NCBI GenBank assembly: GCA_036403235.1
Contig: DASWRI010000007.1
Span: 45,221-109,220, forward strand
DNA from: JBGTFE01 sp036403235
GTDB lineage: Bacteria; Acidobacteriota; Blastocatellia; Pyrinomonadales; Pyrinomonadaceae
Direction of reading: 5' to 3'
DNA: 64,000 nucleotides
The notes beneath the pieces are model-generated. The model was given only the letters and a program-made list of their open reading frames with translations. It did not search any database and was not told the origin of the DNA. Both the position numbers and the translations under genes were made by a program. This document shows positions 15,524 to 24,442 of this stretch, piece after piece (the first letter of the stretch is position 1; every line of letters begins with the position of its first letter).

Positions 15524-16708
15524 TCATATACGCAAAGGCATAACGATGTATTTATAATTGTAGTTCGTGTCGCCCGCGATGTTCATCTGCGTTTGACCGT
15601 TGCTGTCTTTGAAGCTGAAAGCGATGCGCGGACGACTCGCCGATTCTTTGACGCGGACGGTTTCGCCGTCGGTTTCCTGTTCGATTTCGCCGGCCTCGGC
15701 GTCCTTTGCGGTTGCGACGTTTAAGAATTCCTGTACGTATTGCGAGTTGAATCCGATTTGTACCTCTTCGCCCGTGTATTCGGCGGTGACTTTTTCGTTA
15801 GCCTCGCCTTCCTCGGAGCTTTGCGCGCCGATTTCGACTTCGCCGCTGCGAATCGTCAGTTTTACCGAGCGCGTCCGTTCGTCGGCCATCAGAGCGACGC
15901 GGCGAATCGCGTTTTTCATATCGTCGGCATCAAACGTCGCAAGCTTGTCGTTGTCTTTCGGGATAACCATTTCGTAATTCGGGAACGAACCGGAAAGCTT
16001 GCGCGTAATCAGGAGACGACCGTCGACTTCAAAATAGATGTGATTCGGGTCTTCGCCGAAGCTGATTTCGCCTCTCGAGTCGCGCGCGATTTTGACGAGC
16101 TCCATCAAAGCCTTTTTCGGAATCAGCGCGTCCATCGTTTCGGTCGTCGAATTTTCGGGAAGCTGCTTTTCGATATAAGCGAGCCGGTGACCGTCGGTCG
16201 TCACCATTTTCGCCATGCCGTCGGCAATCATAAATTTTGCGCCCGAGAGCGTAAAGCGCGACTGCTCGTTAGTGATGGCGAAAGCCGTGTTATTAATAAA
16301 GTGATTAAAGATTTCCGCCGAGAGCTTCATCGGCGCGGATTTGAATGAAGGCACTTCCGGGAAATTTTCCTTCGAGACGCCGGCGAGACGAAAATTTGAT
16401 TTGCCGCACGTCAGCTTGACCCATTCGTTTTCCTCTTTGGCAAAATGCACGTTTTCGTCTCCGAGCAGACGAACGATGTCGAAAAGCTTTCTCGCCTGCA
16501 CGCACATCGCGCCGGCCTGCTTGATGTCGGCCGCGGCTTCGCAGCGAATCGTGACGTCCAAATCCGTTCCGACAAATCGAATCGTTCCTTCGCCGACCGA
16601 TTCGATTAAGATATTCGACAAAACCGGAATCGTCGATTTCTTTTCAACGATGCCCTGAACAAATCCGAGCTCTTCTTTTAGAACGTTCTGCTTGATTACA
16701 AATTCCAT
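15524..16708 (-). CDS. dnaN: DNA polymerase III beta sliding clamp
   Basis: 394 residues, full-length beta clamp: three repeated clamp folds, with an N-terminal QGIVEKKSTIPVLSNILIE block and the C-terminal YIVMPLRI tail that closes the hydrophobic cleft used by clamp-binding peptides. It is slightly longer than the usual 366-380 because of acidic insertions in the third domain (around residues 300-345, rich in Glu and Thr). It follows dnaA on the same strand after the 388-nt origin-like gap. Confidence 0.96.
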   Translation of the reverse strand: MEFVIKQNVLKEELGFVQGIVEKKSTIPVLSNILIESVGEGTIRFVGTDLDVTIRCEAAADIKQAGAMCVQARKLFDIVRLLGDENVHFAKEENEWVKLTCGKSNFRLAGVSKENFPEVPSFKSAPMKLSAEIFNHFINNTAFAITNEQSRFTLSGAKFMIADGMAKMVTTDGHRLAYIEKQLPENSTTETMDALIPKKALMELVKIARDSRGEISFGEDPNHIYFEVDGRLLITRKLSGSFPNYEMVIPKDNDKLATFDADDMKNAIRRVALMADERTRSVKLTIRSGEVEIGAQSSEEGEANEKVTAEYTGEEVQIGFNSQYVQEFLNVATAKDAEAGEIEQETDGETVRVKESASRPRIAFSFKDSNGQTQMNIAGDTNYNYKYIVMPLRI

Positions 16709-17096
16709 TTTATTACTCCTAAATATTCTTTGATTATACCTAAAGTTATACTTTCAATACTCTTTGCCTTTTACTAAATCTATTAATTTAAACCTTATAT
16801 AAATCTATAGTACTAGTAGTAGGGCCTGTGGAAAAGTGGAAAACCGACTTTATTAAAGAAATAATTAAAGTTATACGTCCACAGGGGTTGTGGATAACTT
16901 GTGTAAAAACTAGCAGCCTGTGGAAAATTTAGACAATAGGATAAGTTTTCCACAATTTCCACAGGGTGAATTTTCCTCAACCTGTGGAAAAGTGGAAAAC
17001 CATGTTTAAGTATTGACTTATAAAGACAATACTTAAACAGCTCCGCTTAAATGTATGTGGAAATCCTCCACTAAATTTTTTCGCGACAATCTTTAA
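16709..17096. other. oriC: probable oriC between dnaA and dnaN
   Basis: The gap holds DnaA-box-like 9-mers in both orientations: TGTGGAAAA at 16827, 16919 and 16983, TGTGGATAA at 16889 (the perfect E. coli-type box, reversed), TTTTCCACA at 16946, ATTTCCACA at 16955 and TGTGGAAAT at 17056. Left of the first box is GGCC (16823-16826), then the triplet run TAG-TAC-TAG-TAG-TAG (16808-16822), then an A/T-rich stretch (about 16730-16807) suited to unwinding. Together these match a DnaA-box/GC-spacer/DnaA-trio unwinding element with an adjacent DUE. Confidence 0.8.
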
Positions 17097-18545
17097 CTAA
17101 TTGCAAAGATTATCTATAAGCTCACTCACAACCCTGTGGAAATTTCTATCTTCCTTTATTACCTCGTTAATCTTTTCAACCGAGTGCATGACGGTCGTAT
17201 GATGCTTTCCGCCAAACTCGCGACCGATTTCGGGAAAGCTGTGTTTCGTCAGACGCTTGCACAGATACATCGCCACCTGTCGCGGAACGGCAATCTGCCG
17301 CGAATTGTTTTTCGATTTGATTTCCTCGATGGTTAATTTGTAATGCGACGCGACGGTGCGCGCGATTCTTTCTATCGTTAAATTTTCCGGCTGCTCGCTG
17401 TCGATGATATTTTTCATCGCGTCCTGCGCGAGCATTTTTGAAATCGGAACTCCGCGCAGAGAAGAAATCGCGACGAGTCTGACGAGCGACCCTTCCAGCT
17501 CGCGGATATTGCTTTTGACTTTGCTGGCGATAAAAAACGCAATCTCGTCCGGCAGGCTGACGCCGTCCATATCCGCCTTACGTTTTAAGATGGCGACTTT
17601 CGTTTCCAAATCCGGCGGCTCGATGTCGGCAATCAATCCCCATTCAAAACGCGAATGGAGGCGCTCTTCCAATGTCGGAATTTCGCGCGGCGGGCAATCT
17701 GAAGTGATGACGATTTGTTTCTGGTCATTGTGGAGCGCGTTGAACGTATGAAAAAATTCTTCCTGCGTGCGTTCCTTTCCGGCCATAAACTGAACGTCGT
17801 CCATCAAGAGAACGTCAATCGAACGATATTTTTCGCGAAACGTCTGCGTCTTGTCGTAGCGAATCGCGTTGATAAGCTCGTTCATAAATTTCTCGGCGGA
17901 AATGTATGCGACGCGCAAATGACGATTGCGTTCTTTGATGGCGTGTCCGGCGGCATGCATCAGATGCGTTTTGCCAAGCCCGACTCCGCCGTAGATGTAC
18001 ATCGGGTTGTAAGTTTTGCCCGGCGATTCGGCGACGGCGAGCGCGGCGGCGTGCGCAAATTGATTACACGAGCCGACGACGAATTTTTCAAACGTGTATT
18101 TTGCGTTCAGAGAATTTTCAATCGGTTCGATATCGACGAAGTTTGTCGGATTGGTTTTGATTAAAATTTCCGCCTTCGGTTTTTCTATATAATTACTGGC
18201 AACCGGCGCGTTTGTAATCGAGTTTTGTTTTTCAAAGAAAAATTCCGGCTCATCGTCATCGGCAAACTCATCTTTGTGGTGTTCCGATTCCTCGACTTCC
18301 CAATCTAATTTATAACTGGTCAGATTCAGTTCTTTTAACGTCTGCGTGATAACTTCCGAATAATATGTACTAACCCAATCCTTATTCACCTGACTGGCGC
18401 GCAGATGCAGAACCTTATCCTGCTCGTCGCAGCCGTCAAACTGAATCGGGCGAAACCAGGCATCAAAAATCTGCCTGTTCAGACGCTTTTCTACCGATTG
18501 AAGAATGCTATTCCACACATTTTTGTTTTCCGACGAAACTTCCAT
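17097..18545 (-). CDS. dnaA: chromosomal replication initiator protein
   Basis: 482 residues with all four DnaA domains: N-terminal domain I (1-85, DnaB/partner binding), an acidic linker (about 86-140), AAA+ domain III with Walker A GGVGLGKTH (186-194) and Walker B LLMDDVQF, and domain IV with the DnaA-box-reading helix ending GGKHHTTVMHSVEKI. It initiates replication by binding the 9-mers found on both sides of its own gene, which also makes autoregulation likely. Confidence 0.97.
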   Translation of the reverse strand: MEVSSENKNVWNSILQSVEKRLNRQIFDAWFRPIQFDGCDEQDKVLHLRASQVNKDWVSTYYSEVITQTLKELNLTSYKLDWEVEESEHHKDEFADDDEPEFFFEKQNSITNAPVASNYIEKPKAEILIKTNPTNFVDIEPIENSLNAKYTFEKFVVGSCNQFAHAAALAVAESPGKTYNPMYIYGGVGLGKTHLMHAAGHAIKERNRHLRVAYISAEKFMNELINAIRYDKTQTFREKYRSIDVLLMDDVQFMAGKERTQEEFFHTFNALHNDQKQIVITSDCPPREIPTLEERLHSRFEWGLIADIEPPDLETKVAILKRKADMDGVSLPDEIAFFIASKVKSNIRELEGSLVRLVAISSLRGVPISKMLAQDAMKNIIDSEQPENLTIERIARTVASHYKLTIEEIKSKNNSRQIAVPRQVAMYLCKRLTKHSFPEIGREFGGKHHTTVMHSVEKINEVIKEDRNFHRVVSELIDNLCN

Positions 18546-18707
18546 AGCTTCTCACCTCTAATTATTTGTTAAATCTTTAGAAAAACTTTTAAGCAAAATC
18601 TCCGGTTAAAATCTATTTTGAACGATTAATAAAATGCCTTTAGTAAATCCTGACAAGTCTTTCTATTTTGGTAACTTTTACGAGTTTTTGATATGTAAAT
18701 TAATAAG

Positions 18708-18863
18708 TTTTCCACAAAGTTTTCCACAGGCTTGTGGAAAGCTGCTTAAAAGTTAAGGTAAAACTTTAACTATAGTGTTTTCAATAACTTACAGGCATTT
18801 AAACCAATGGAAACGAGCCAAAGAGTAACATTAAAAAAGGCAAATTGCAAGAGGAAATCCACA
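18708..18863. promoter_or_regulatory. DnaA-box cluster upstream of dnaA
   Basis: TTTTCCACA occurs at 18708-18716 and 18720-18728, its reverse-type TGTGGAAAG at 18733-18741, and AAATCCACA at 18855-18863, in an A/T-rich gap 160-320 nt before the dnaA start. This could be a second origin sub-region (bipartite oriC) and/or the dnaA autoregulatory site. Confidence 0.7.
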
Positions 18864-18974
18864 GGTTTGTGAAAAATCTTTTCGAGACTCGGAAAGTCTT
18901 TTTTTGACAGCAATTTGGAAGGATTTTATATTGTGTTAGACTTAGTTCGTTTTATATTTTCGCGAAGAAAATTT

Positions 18975-19415
18975 ATGCCGAAACGTAAGAAGATGAATGA
19001 GATAAAAGAAACGAAACCAAAAACGGATAACTTTGTCGAACAAATAAAAAAACTTTCCGAAAATTTGTACTACATCAGCGAGACCGACGCCGAGATTACA
19101 CCGTTCGCCGGAGAAAAGGCCGCGGCCGTAACCAAAGAAGAGCTTCTGCGCCAGACGAAAAGCGCGGCTGACGCTCCGGTCGAGGAAAGAGATTTTGCGG
19201 AAATCTTTGCGCGGCTGACAAAAATTCAGGATTGGTTCGGCGACGAGGAAAAGGAAACCGCCGCCGGATTCGGCAAGCTCAAAGAATTTTTAGAGCAGAA
19301 CTTGAAAGATTTGAAAGTTTTCAAAATCGGACGAATTCAATTAAAAGTTTATTTTGTCGGGCTCGATGCCGAGGGCAGATTGATGGGCATTCAGACGGAA
19401 GCCGTCGAAACGTAA
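18975..19415 (+). CDS. nuclease A inhibitor (NuiA)-like protein
   Basis: 146 residues from ATG 18975 (a later ATG at 18993 is also possible; neither has a strong ribosome-binding site). The core follows the NuiA pattern: a helix with IKKLSENLYYISETDAEITPF, then AVTKEELLRQ, an acidic FAEIFARLTKIQDWFGDEEK block, and a C-terminal KVFKIGRIQLKVYFVGLD strand pair ending in EAVET. NuiA of Anabaena is a tight protein inhibitor of the secreted sugar-nonspecific nuclease NucA. The matching nuclease is not in this window. The gene is divergent from dnaA across the DnaA-box gap. Confidence 0.75.
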   Translation: MPKRKKMNEIKETKPKTDNFVEQIKKLSENLYYISETDAEITPFAGEKAAAVTKEELLRQTKSAADAPVEERDFAEIFARLTKIQDWFGDEEKETAAGFGKLKEFLEQNLKDLKVFKIGRIQLKVYFVGLDAEGRLMGIQTEAVET

Positions 19416-19416
19416 A

Positions 19417-19449
19417 AAAAGCAAGGACTTTTTTCAATCCTTGCTTTTT
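19417..19449. terminator. bidirectional hairpin terminator
   Basis: A perfect GCAAGGA/TCCTTGC stem with A-rich and T-rich flanks lies between the convergent NuiA-like and GIN-domain genes, so it can serve both strands. Confidence 0.8.
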
Positions 19450-19471
19450 CAGAGATTAAAAACAGATTAGT

Positions 19472-20173
19472 TTATTTTTCCTTCACCCAGCTTGCGCCGG
19501 AAGTTTTCTTTTGAACGCTTTTCGGATTGCCCGAATAAGTAACGTTGGTCGCGCCGGACAAATCCGCTCTCAGCTCGTTTGTGACAAAAATCATGGCGTT
19601 GCTCGCGCCGCTCGAATCAACCGAAACATTTTCCGCTTTCAAGTTTTCCGCATCGAGACGGCTTGCGCCGCTCATTTCGACGTCAAAATCTCCGGTCGTG
19701 CCTTCGACTTTGATTTTCGAAGCGCCGCTCGAATCAAGCTTCAAACCATCATTGTTCAAATTAACCAGATTGACCTTCGACGCGCCGGAAAGGTCGAGAC
19801 TGTCGATATCGGGCGCGGAAATTCTGATTTTTAACGGATTGCTCGTCGAAAATCTTTTTTCCGACCTGATTTGAAGCGTTTCGCCGTCGACTTCGGTTTT
19901 GATAAGCGGAAGCAAATTGTCGTCGGCTTCGACTTCGAGACTGAAATCTTTTTGCGCCGTAATTTCGACTTCAAAAGCGCCGCTGACGTCGATTGCCTTA
20001 AAGTCGGAAACTCGTCTGTTTTCGGTTTTCACGTTGCCGGAGCCTTTTTCGCCGCCCCAGTTTACGTTAAAAGAAAAGATTTTTCCGGTAGCTCTGCCGA
20101 AAGAAGTAAGGCTTGCCAGCGTCACGCCGATTGCCAGAGCAGATATAAAAACTATAAGTCCGATTTTTTTCAT
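19472..20173 (-). CDS. GIN-domain (DUF2807) secreted beta-helix protein
   Basis: 233 residues from ATG 20173. GGAG lies 6 nt upstream, and an in-frame TTG at 20185 overlaps that site and is rejected. The signal peptide is IGLIVFISALAIGVTLAS. The mature protein consists of repeated short strands each ending in SGAS or SSGAS, with FKAIDVSGAFEVEI at the start, the hallmark of head-GIN/auto-transporter-adhesin domains. Such proteins are exported. Adhesion or surface association is assumed for the family but not demonstrated. Confidence 0.85.
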   Translation of the reverse strand: MKKIGLIVFISALAIGVTLASLTSFGRATGKIFSFNVNWGGEKGSGNVKTENRRVSDFKAIDVSGAFEVEITAQKDFSLEVEADDNLLPLIKTEVDGETLQIRSEKRFSTSNPLKIRISAPDIDSLDLSGASKVNLVNLNNDGLKLDSSGASKIKVEGTTGDFDVEMSGASRLDAENLKAENVSVDSSGASNAMIFVTNELRADLSGATNVTYSGNPKSVQKKTSGASWVKEK

Positions 20174-20261
20174 AAATTTCTCCAAGAATTAAAAAGAAAG
20201 ATTAGCTTTTATGGAGAACGTAACCTTTTCGGTAAAAGTTCGGGGAAATTTTAGATTTGAA

Positions 20262-20402
20262 GATATTTTCACCACGGAGACACGGAGACACGGAGATTTT
20301 TAAGAGAAATTAACGCAGATAAATGTAGATAAAGGCAGATAACGCAGATTAGAAAAAATAAATTATCTTTTATTAATTTTGCTCCGTATCTCCGCGTTTA
20401 AT
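20262..20402. repeat. degenerate tandem-word repeat region
   Basis: Contains two words in tandem: CACGGAGA (about three copies near 20270-20296) and GCAGATAA-type units (about 20310-20350), closed by CTCCGTATCTCCGCG on the far side that can pair with the first word. The same style of word appears in other gaps of this window. No gene is visible here. Confidence 0.6.
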
Positions 20403-20403
20403 T

Positions 20404-22008
20404 TCACCTTGCGAAAAAGTAAAATTGAATCGCTTGCATGACGCCGATGAAAAAGCCGAAAAGCGCGCCGAAAAGCTCGATTGTTCGCAGATGTTCTTTG
20501 GCGACCGACAAAACGAGCGCTTCGAGTTTTTCCGACGGATAATTGTTTACTTTTTCGCGGACGACATTTCCGATATCGAATTCTTTGATTGCTTCGGGCA
20601 GTTTCTCGCGCGCGGCGGCGAGGATAGTTTCGGTCAGAGATTTTCCGGCTTCGCGCACCTTTTCTTCGGAAATATGCTCGGACAATCTGCCGATTGGCGC
20701 AGAGAGAAGTCTTTCGATTTGGCGCGACAAAACCGTATTGATGATATTCGAAGTCTCGTCTCGCGCGAGAATGTTTATCAAACCTTTCGCCAGCATATTT
20801 TTGAGCTTTTCTTCGGATTCGGGATGAAGCGTCTGCAAAATCGCGTCGATGCTGTGCGGGCGAAGCTTCTGCAAAGTGTCGGTGATATAGGCCGAAACGG
20901 AATTCATCATTTCATCGCCTTGTAGAAGCGACAAAACGCCTTTTGCAATCTGCTGCTTTAATTTTTCGAGCTGTTCGGGCGCGATTTTTCCGATGAGTTC
21001 GGGCAGAGGCCGACTGAGAGCGTTGTGGATTGCATTGTCGAGAAAATTCTTTGCTTCGGTGGCGAAAAAATCTCCGCGCAGGGTTTCTTCGATTCGTCTC
21101 GGCAGCGATTCATTGACCAAATCGTCAACTTCCTTCAGCAGATTTTCGCGCGAGACAAAAATTTTCTTAAAAAACGGAAGATTTTCGTAATAAGCGTGAA
21201 CTTCCCTTTTTATCAGCGCGCCGATTTGATTTCGGGTGCGTTCGGCGGCGGCAAGCTCGGCCAGTTGATGAACAATCGGCTCGATTTGCTCGCTCGCTTT
21301 TTGCTTCAAAAGCCCGATGGCATCGTCCGTGAAAAGCTGTCCGAGCGGCGTTTCCGTGTTAGCCAAATCGTCGACGCGGCGGTTGATAAAATCTTTGATT
21401 TTCTGTTCGAAAGTCGGCTCTTTGATGGCCGAGCGGAGGCGCGTTTCGAGAAAGCCGATAATTTTTATAAAAGTTTCTTCGTCAACAACTTCCGAAACTC
21501 TCTGCGACAAAAATTCATCGACGCGGCGGCCGACAAAACCGCTGATTGTATCGATTGTTTCCTCGCTCTGCAAAACGCTTTCGATATGTTCGGCGATTTT
21601 TAGCTGCAAAGAGGAAATTGCGTCGAGCACAGGCTCGCGAATGTTTGAAGGCAAAGCTTCAATCAGCGACGGATAGTTTTCCGACAAAAGCTCTTCGGCG
21701 TAGGAATCGACGACCTTTTGAATCTTTTTGCGCAGAAAATCCTTCTCGAAAAGCTCCTGCAGAACCGTTTCCTGCGAGACGAGCTCTTCGCCGACGGCTT
21801 TGCCGATGGCTTCTGCCAGGCGCGCGCGGTGACGCGGAATCATGCCCTGCGGAAAAATGGTGATGCCAAGTATTTTTACCGGATTTCGCGGGCGAAAAAG
21901 CATCCGCACCGCAAGCCACGCGCCCGCATAACCGTGAAGCGTGGCGAAAAGGATGAGTGAAGTAAGCTGAACCCAGAGATGACTGAAAAAATTCCCCAGA
22001 AAATCCAT
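20404..22008 (-). CDS. DUF445 family membrane protein
   Basis: 534 residues. A membrane helix at the N-terminus (LTSLILFATLHGYAGAWLAV) is followed by the DUF445 signature MLFRPRNPVKILGITIFPQGMIPRHR. Then comes a very long helical, charged middle with repeated heptad-like segments (about 60-480), and a final hydrophobic helix LFGALFGFFIGVMQA. The family is widespread, membrane-anchored and uncharacterised. It is often compared with YheB/YjiN proteins. No nearby gene suggests a role. Confidence 0.8.
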   Translation of the reverse strand: MDFLGNFFSHLWVQLTSLILFATLHGYAGAWLAVRMLFRPRNPVKILGITIFPQGMIPRHRARLAEAIGKAVGEELVSQETVLQELFEKDFLRKKIQKVVDSYAEELLSENYPSLIEALPSNIREPVLDAISSLQLKIAEHIESVLQSEETIDTISGFVGRRVDEFLSQRVSEVVDEETFIKIIGFLETRLRSAIKEPTFEQKIKDFINRRVDDLANTETPLGQLFTDDAIGLLKQKASEQIEPIVHQLAELAAAERTRNQIGALIKREVHAYYENLPFFKKIFVSRENLLKEVDDLVNESLPRRIEETLRGDFFATEAKNFLDNAIHNALSRPLPELIGKIAPEQLEKLKQQIAKGVLSLLQGDEMMNSVSAYITDTLQKLRPHSIDAILQTLHPESEEKLKNMLAKGLINILARDETSNIINTVLSRQIERLLSAPIGRLSEHISEEKVREAGKSLTETILAAAREKLPEAIKEFDIGNVVREKVNNYPSEKLEALVLSVAKEHLRTIELFGALFGFFIGVMQAIQFYFFAR

Positions 22009-22020
22009 AAGTTAGTTTCA

Positions 22021-22066
22021 AGTTTCAAGTTTCAGGTTTCAAGCCAATAACCTGAAACTTGAAACT
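22021..22066. repeat. perfect 18-bp word palindrome
   Basis: Arms 22021-22038 and 22049-22066 are exact complements with a 10-nt loop. Each arm is built of the word AGTTTCA repeated with small changes. It lies between two minus-strand genes. Confidence 0.75.
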
Positions 22067-22074
22067 CGAAATCT

Positions 22075-22458
22075 TTAGAAAACCTGAAAACCTTTCGAGT
22101 TCAAACAAAAATCGGAAAAATCTTTCAGCCAGGCGTAATTTGCGCTGTAATTTTTCCATTGCTCGTCCTCGTCTTTATACAAAGTTCCGTCGTCGGGCGC
22201 ATCCGTGATGCTCAAATCGGAAAAAATGCGTTTGTTCGGCTCTAATTTCGGCAGAATTTCGTCGCGAATCTTTTCCCCGATTAAATGCGCCTCGTCTTTT
22301 TCCAGTTTTACGCCCGTCGCGGTATATTCCATTTGTCTCAATTTCCCGTCGCTCAAAAAGTCAAAACTCTTGATAATTTCAAGCGTCGTCTTCCAATTCC
22401 ATACGTTGGCGCGGAACTCAAAGTTTTCCGAACCCAAATCCATTAAGGTGAAACTCAT
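22075..22458 (-). CDS. conserved hypothetical protein, 127 residues
   Basis: A 127-residue soluble protein without signal or membrane segment, with AGGAG 7 nt before ATG 22458. Notable parts: an N-terminal FRANVWNWKTTLEIIKSF segment, a middle EKIRDEILPKLEP helix, DAPDDGTLY and a closing NYSANYAWLKDFSDFCLNSKGF with two aromatic clusters. I recall similar short proteins of unknown function in other bacteria but cannot name a domain. It stands alone next to DUF445. Confidence 0.65.
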   Translation of the reverse strand: MSFTLMDLGSENFEFRANVWNWKTTLEIIKSFDFLSDGKLRQMEYTATGVKLEKDEAHLIGEKIRDEILPKLEPNKRIFSDLSITDAPDDGTLYKDEDEQWKNYSANYAWLKDFSDFCLNSKGFQVF

Positions 22459-22553
22459 ATTTATCTCCTAAGAAAATGCTAAACGCGAAAGAGGTTTCCA
22501 GTCAATAAAGTTTTAAATGATAATTTTTACGAGTATAATTTTTAGAAAATTTT

Positions 22554-23315
22554 ATGAACAAAAACGAATATCTGAGCCGCATCGGAATTGAACGGACAAA
22601 CATCGAACCGACTCTGCAAAATCTGAAGTTTTTGCAGCGCCGACATCTTTTGCGCGTCCCGTTTGAAAATCTCGACATTCACTGGCGACGATTGATAAAG
22701 CTAGATAAAGAAAGATTTTACAAAAAAATCGTCGGTGAAAACAGGGGCGGATTTTGCTACGAATTAAACGGTCTGTTTTACGAACTGCTCGGGGAAATAA
22801 ATTTTCAAAGCGAGATGATTTCGGCAAAAGTGAGCAAAGGAGGCGGCGAATTTGGCGAGGAATTCGACCACCTGGCGATTTTGACGCAAATCGACGAAAA
22901 AAAATATCTGGTCGACGTCGGTTTCGGAGATTTTACCGCCGAACCTTTGGAATTTGTTTTGGAAACGGAGCAGAAAGATAGAAACGGCATTTTTTTTATT
23001 AGAAAATATGACGAAAATTATTTTGAAGTTGTCAAAAAAGACGGCGACGAATGGAAAAGCGAGTATGTTTTTACCGTTTTGCCGCGAGCATTAAACGAAT
23101 TTGCCGAAATGTGTCTTTACCAGCAAACTTCTCCCGAGTCGCATTTTACGCGCGGCAAAGTTTGCTCTCTGATGACGGAAAACGGGCGTAAAACTTTAAC
23201 TGATAAGAGTTTTATCGAAACAAAATACGGCGAAAAAACCGAAACGGACATTAATTCCGACGAAGTTTTTAATCGCATCTTGGCGCGTGAATTTCATATC
23301 GAGCGAAAATTTTAA
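22554..23315 (+). CDS. arylamine N-acetyltransferase
   Basis: 253 residues, usual NAT length. The cysteine-protease-like catalytic triad is complete: Cys68 in RGGFCYELN, His106 in FDHLAIL and Asp121 in VDVGFGD. The N-terminal YLSRIGI and HLLRVPFENLDIH motifs are standard. It transfers acetyl from acetyl-CoA to aromatic amines or hydrazines in the cytosol. The physiological substrate is unknown. Monocistronic, upstream of purM. Confidence 0.93.
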   Translation: MNKNEYLSRIGIERTNIEPTLQNLKFLQRRHLLRVPFENLDIHWRRLIKLDKERFYKKIVGENRGGFCYELNGLFYELLGEINFQSEMISAKVSKGGGEFGEEFDHLAILTQIDEKKYLVDVGFGDFTAEPLEFVLETEQKDRNGIFFIRKYDENYFEVVKKDGDEWKSEYVFTVLPRALNEFAEMCLYQQTSPESHFTRGKVCSLMTENGRKTLTDKSFIETKYGEKTETDINSDEVFNRILAREFHIERKF

Positions 23316-23419
23316 CGACAAATTTTAGTTTTTCTTTAATCGAAATCCATCCGGCTTTATCGGCGTTTATCTATGGTTAATTTCTCTTTGTCGGTTTATA
23401 ATCCAATTTTTCAAAAGCT

Positions 23420-24442
23420 ATGACAAAACCAATTTCATATTCGGACGCGGGCGTCTCGATTGATAAGGCGAACGAAGCGGTCGCAAAAATCAGGGACTAC
23501 GCCAAATCGACGTTTAACGAGCGGACTTTGACCGAAATCGGGAGCTTCGGCGGAATGTTTTCCGGCGCGTTTCCCGAAATGAGCGAGCCGGTTCTGGTCG
23601 CTTCGGCGGACGGCGTCGGCACAAAACTGAAAATCGCATTTGATACGGGAATTCACGACACAATCGGGCAAGACCTTGTAAATCACTGCGTTAACGATAT
23701 TTTGGTGCAGGGCGCGCGCCCGCTTTTTTTTCTCGACTACTTTGCGACCGGGAGTCTAGCGCCCGAAATTACGGCTTCGGTCGTCAAGGGAATTTCCGTC
23801 GCCTGCCGCGAAAACGGGTGCGTTCTGCTCGGCGGCGAAACGGCGGAAATGCCCGGATTTTACACTGACGGCGAATACGATTTGGCCGGTTTTATCGTCG
23901 GCGTGGTCGATAAATCAAAAATTATCGACGGTAAAAACATAGCGGCGCGCGATGTCGTTCTCGGTTTGCCTTCAAACGGTTTGCAGACCAACGGCTATAG
24001 CTTGGCGCGAAAACTTTTTTTTGAAATCGGCGGCTTTGAGGTCGATTCTTACATTGAAGAATTGGGCGTGAGCGTCGGCGAAGCGCTTTTGAAAACTCAT
24101 AAAAGTTTCTTAAAACCGCTCGAAAACCTGCTTGATTCGGGAAAAATCAAAGGCCTCGCGCACATCACCGGCGGCGGATTTCTGGAAAATATTCCGCGTA
24201 TTTTGCCCGAAAACGTGTCGGTCGAGATAAAACGCGGAACGTGGAACGAGCTGCCGATTTTCGATTTGATGCAAACGCTCGGAAACGTCGCCGACGCGGA
24301 AATGTTTCGCACGTTTAATATGGGCATCGGAATGATTGTGATTTGCGCCGAAAAAGATAAAGAATTTTTGAAAAACAGTCTGGGCGAATGTTTTGAAATC
24401 GGGCGCGTCGTCGGAGGCAATAAGGAAATTGTAATTAAATGA
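23420..24442 (+). CDS. purM: phosphoribosylformylglycinamidine cyclo-ligase (AIR synthetase)
   Basis: 340 residues, full length. PurM makes AIR from FGAM with ATP in purine synthesis. Visible motifs: YSDAGVSIDKANEAV, ADGVGTKLKIAF, DLVNHCVNDILVQGA, GGETAEMPGFY and HITGGGFLENIPR. The stop codon overlaps the purN start by 4 nt (ATGA), so PurM and PurN, which act close together in the pathway, are co-translated. Confidence 0.97.
   Translation: MTKPISYSDAGVSIDKANEAVAKIRDYAKSTFNERTLTEIGSFGGMFSGAFPEMSEPVLVASADGVGTKLKIAFDTGIHDTIGQDLVNHCVNDILVQGARPLFFLDYFATGSLAPEITASVVKGISVACRENGCVLLGGETAEMPGFYTDGEYDLAGFIVGVVDKSKIIDGKNIAARDVVLGLPSNGLQTNGYSLARKLFFEIGGFEVDSYIEELGVSVGEALLKTHKSFLKPLENLLDSGKIKGLAHITGGGFLENIPRILPENVSVEIKRGTWNELPIFDLMQTLGNVADAEMFRTFNMGIGMIVICAEKDKEFLKNSLGECFEIGRVVGGNKEIVIK

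Noticed and set aside
18881..18910. AGACT/AGTCT hairpin with T run downstream of the DnaA boxes
   Set aside because: The stem is only 5 bp and no upstream transcript in that direction is evident.
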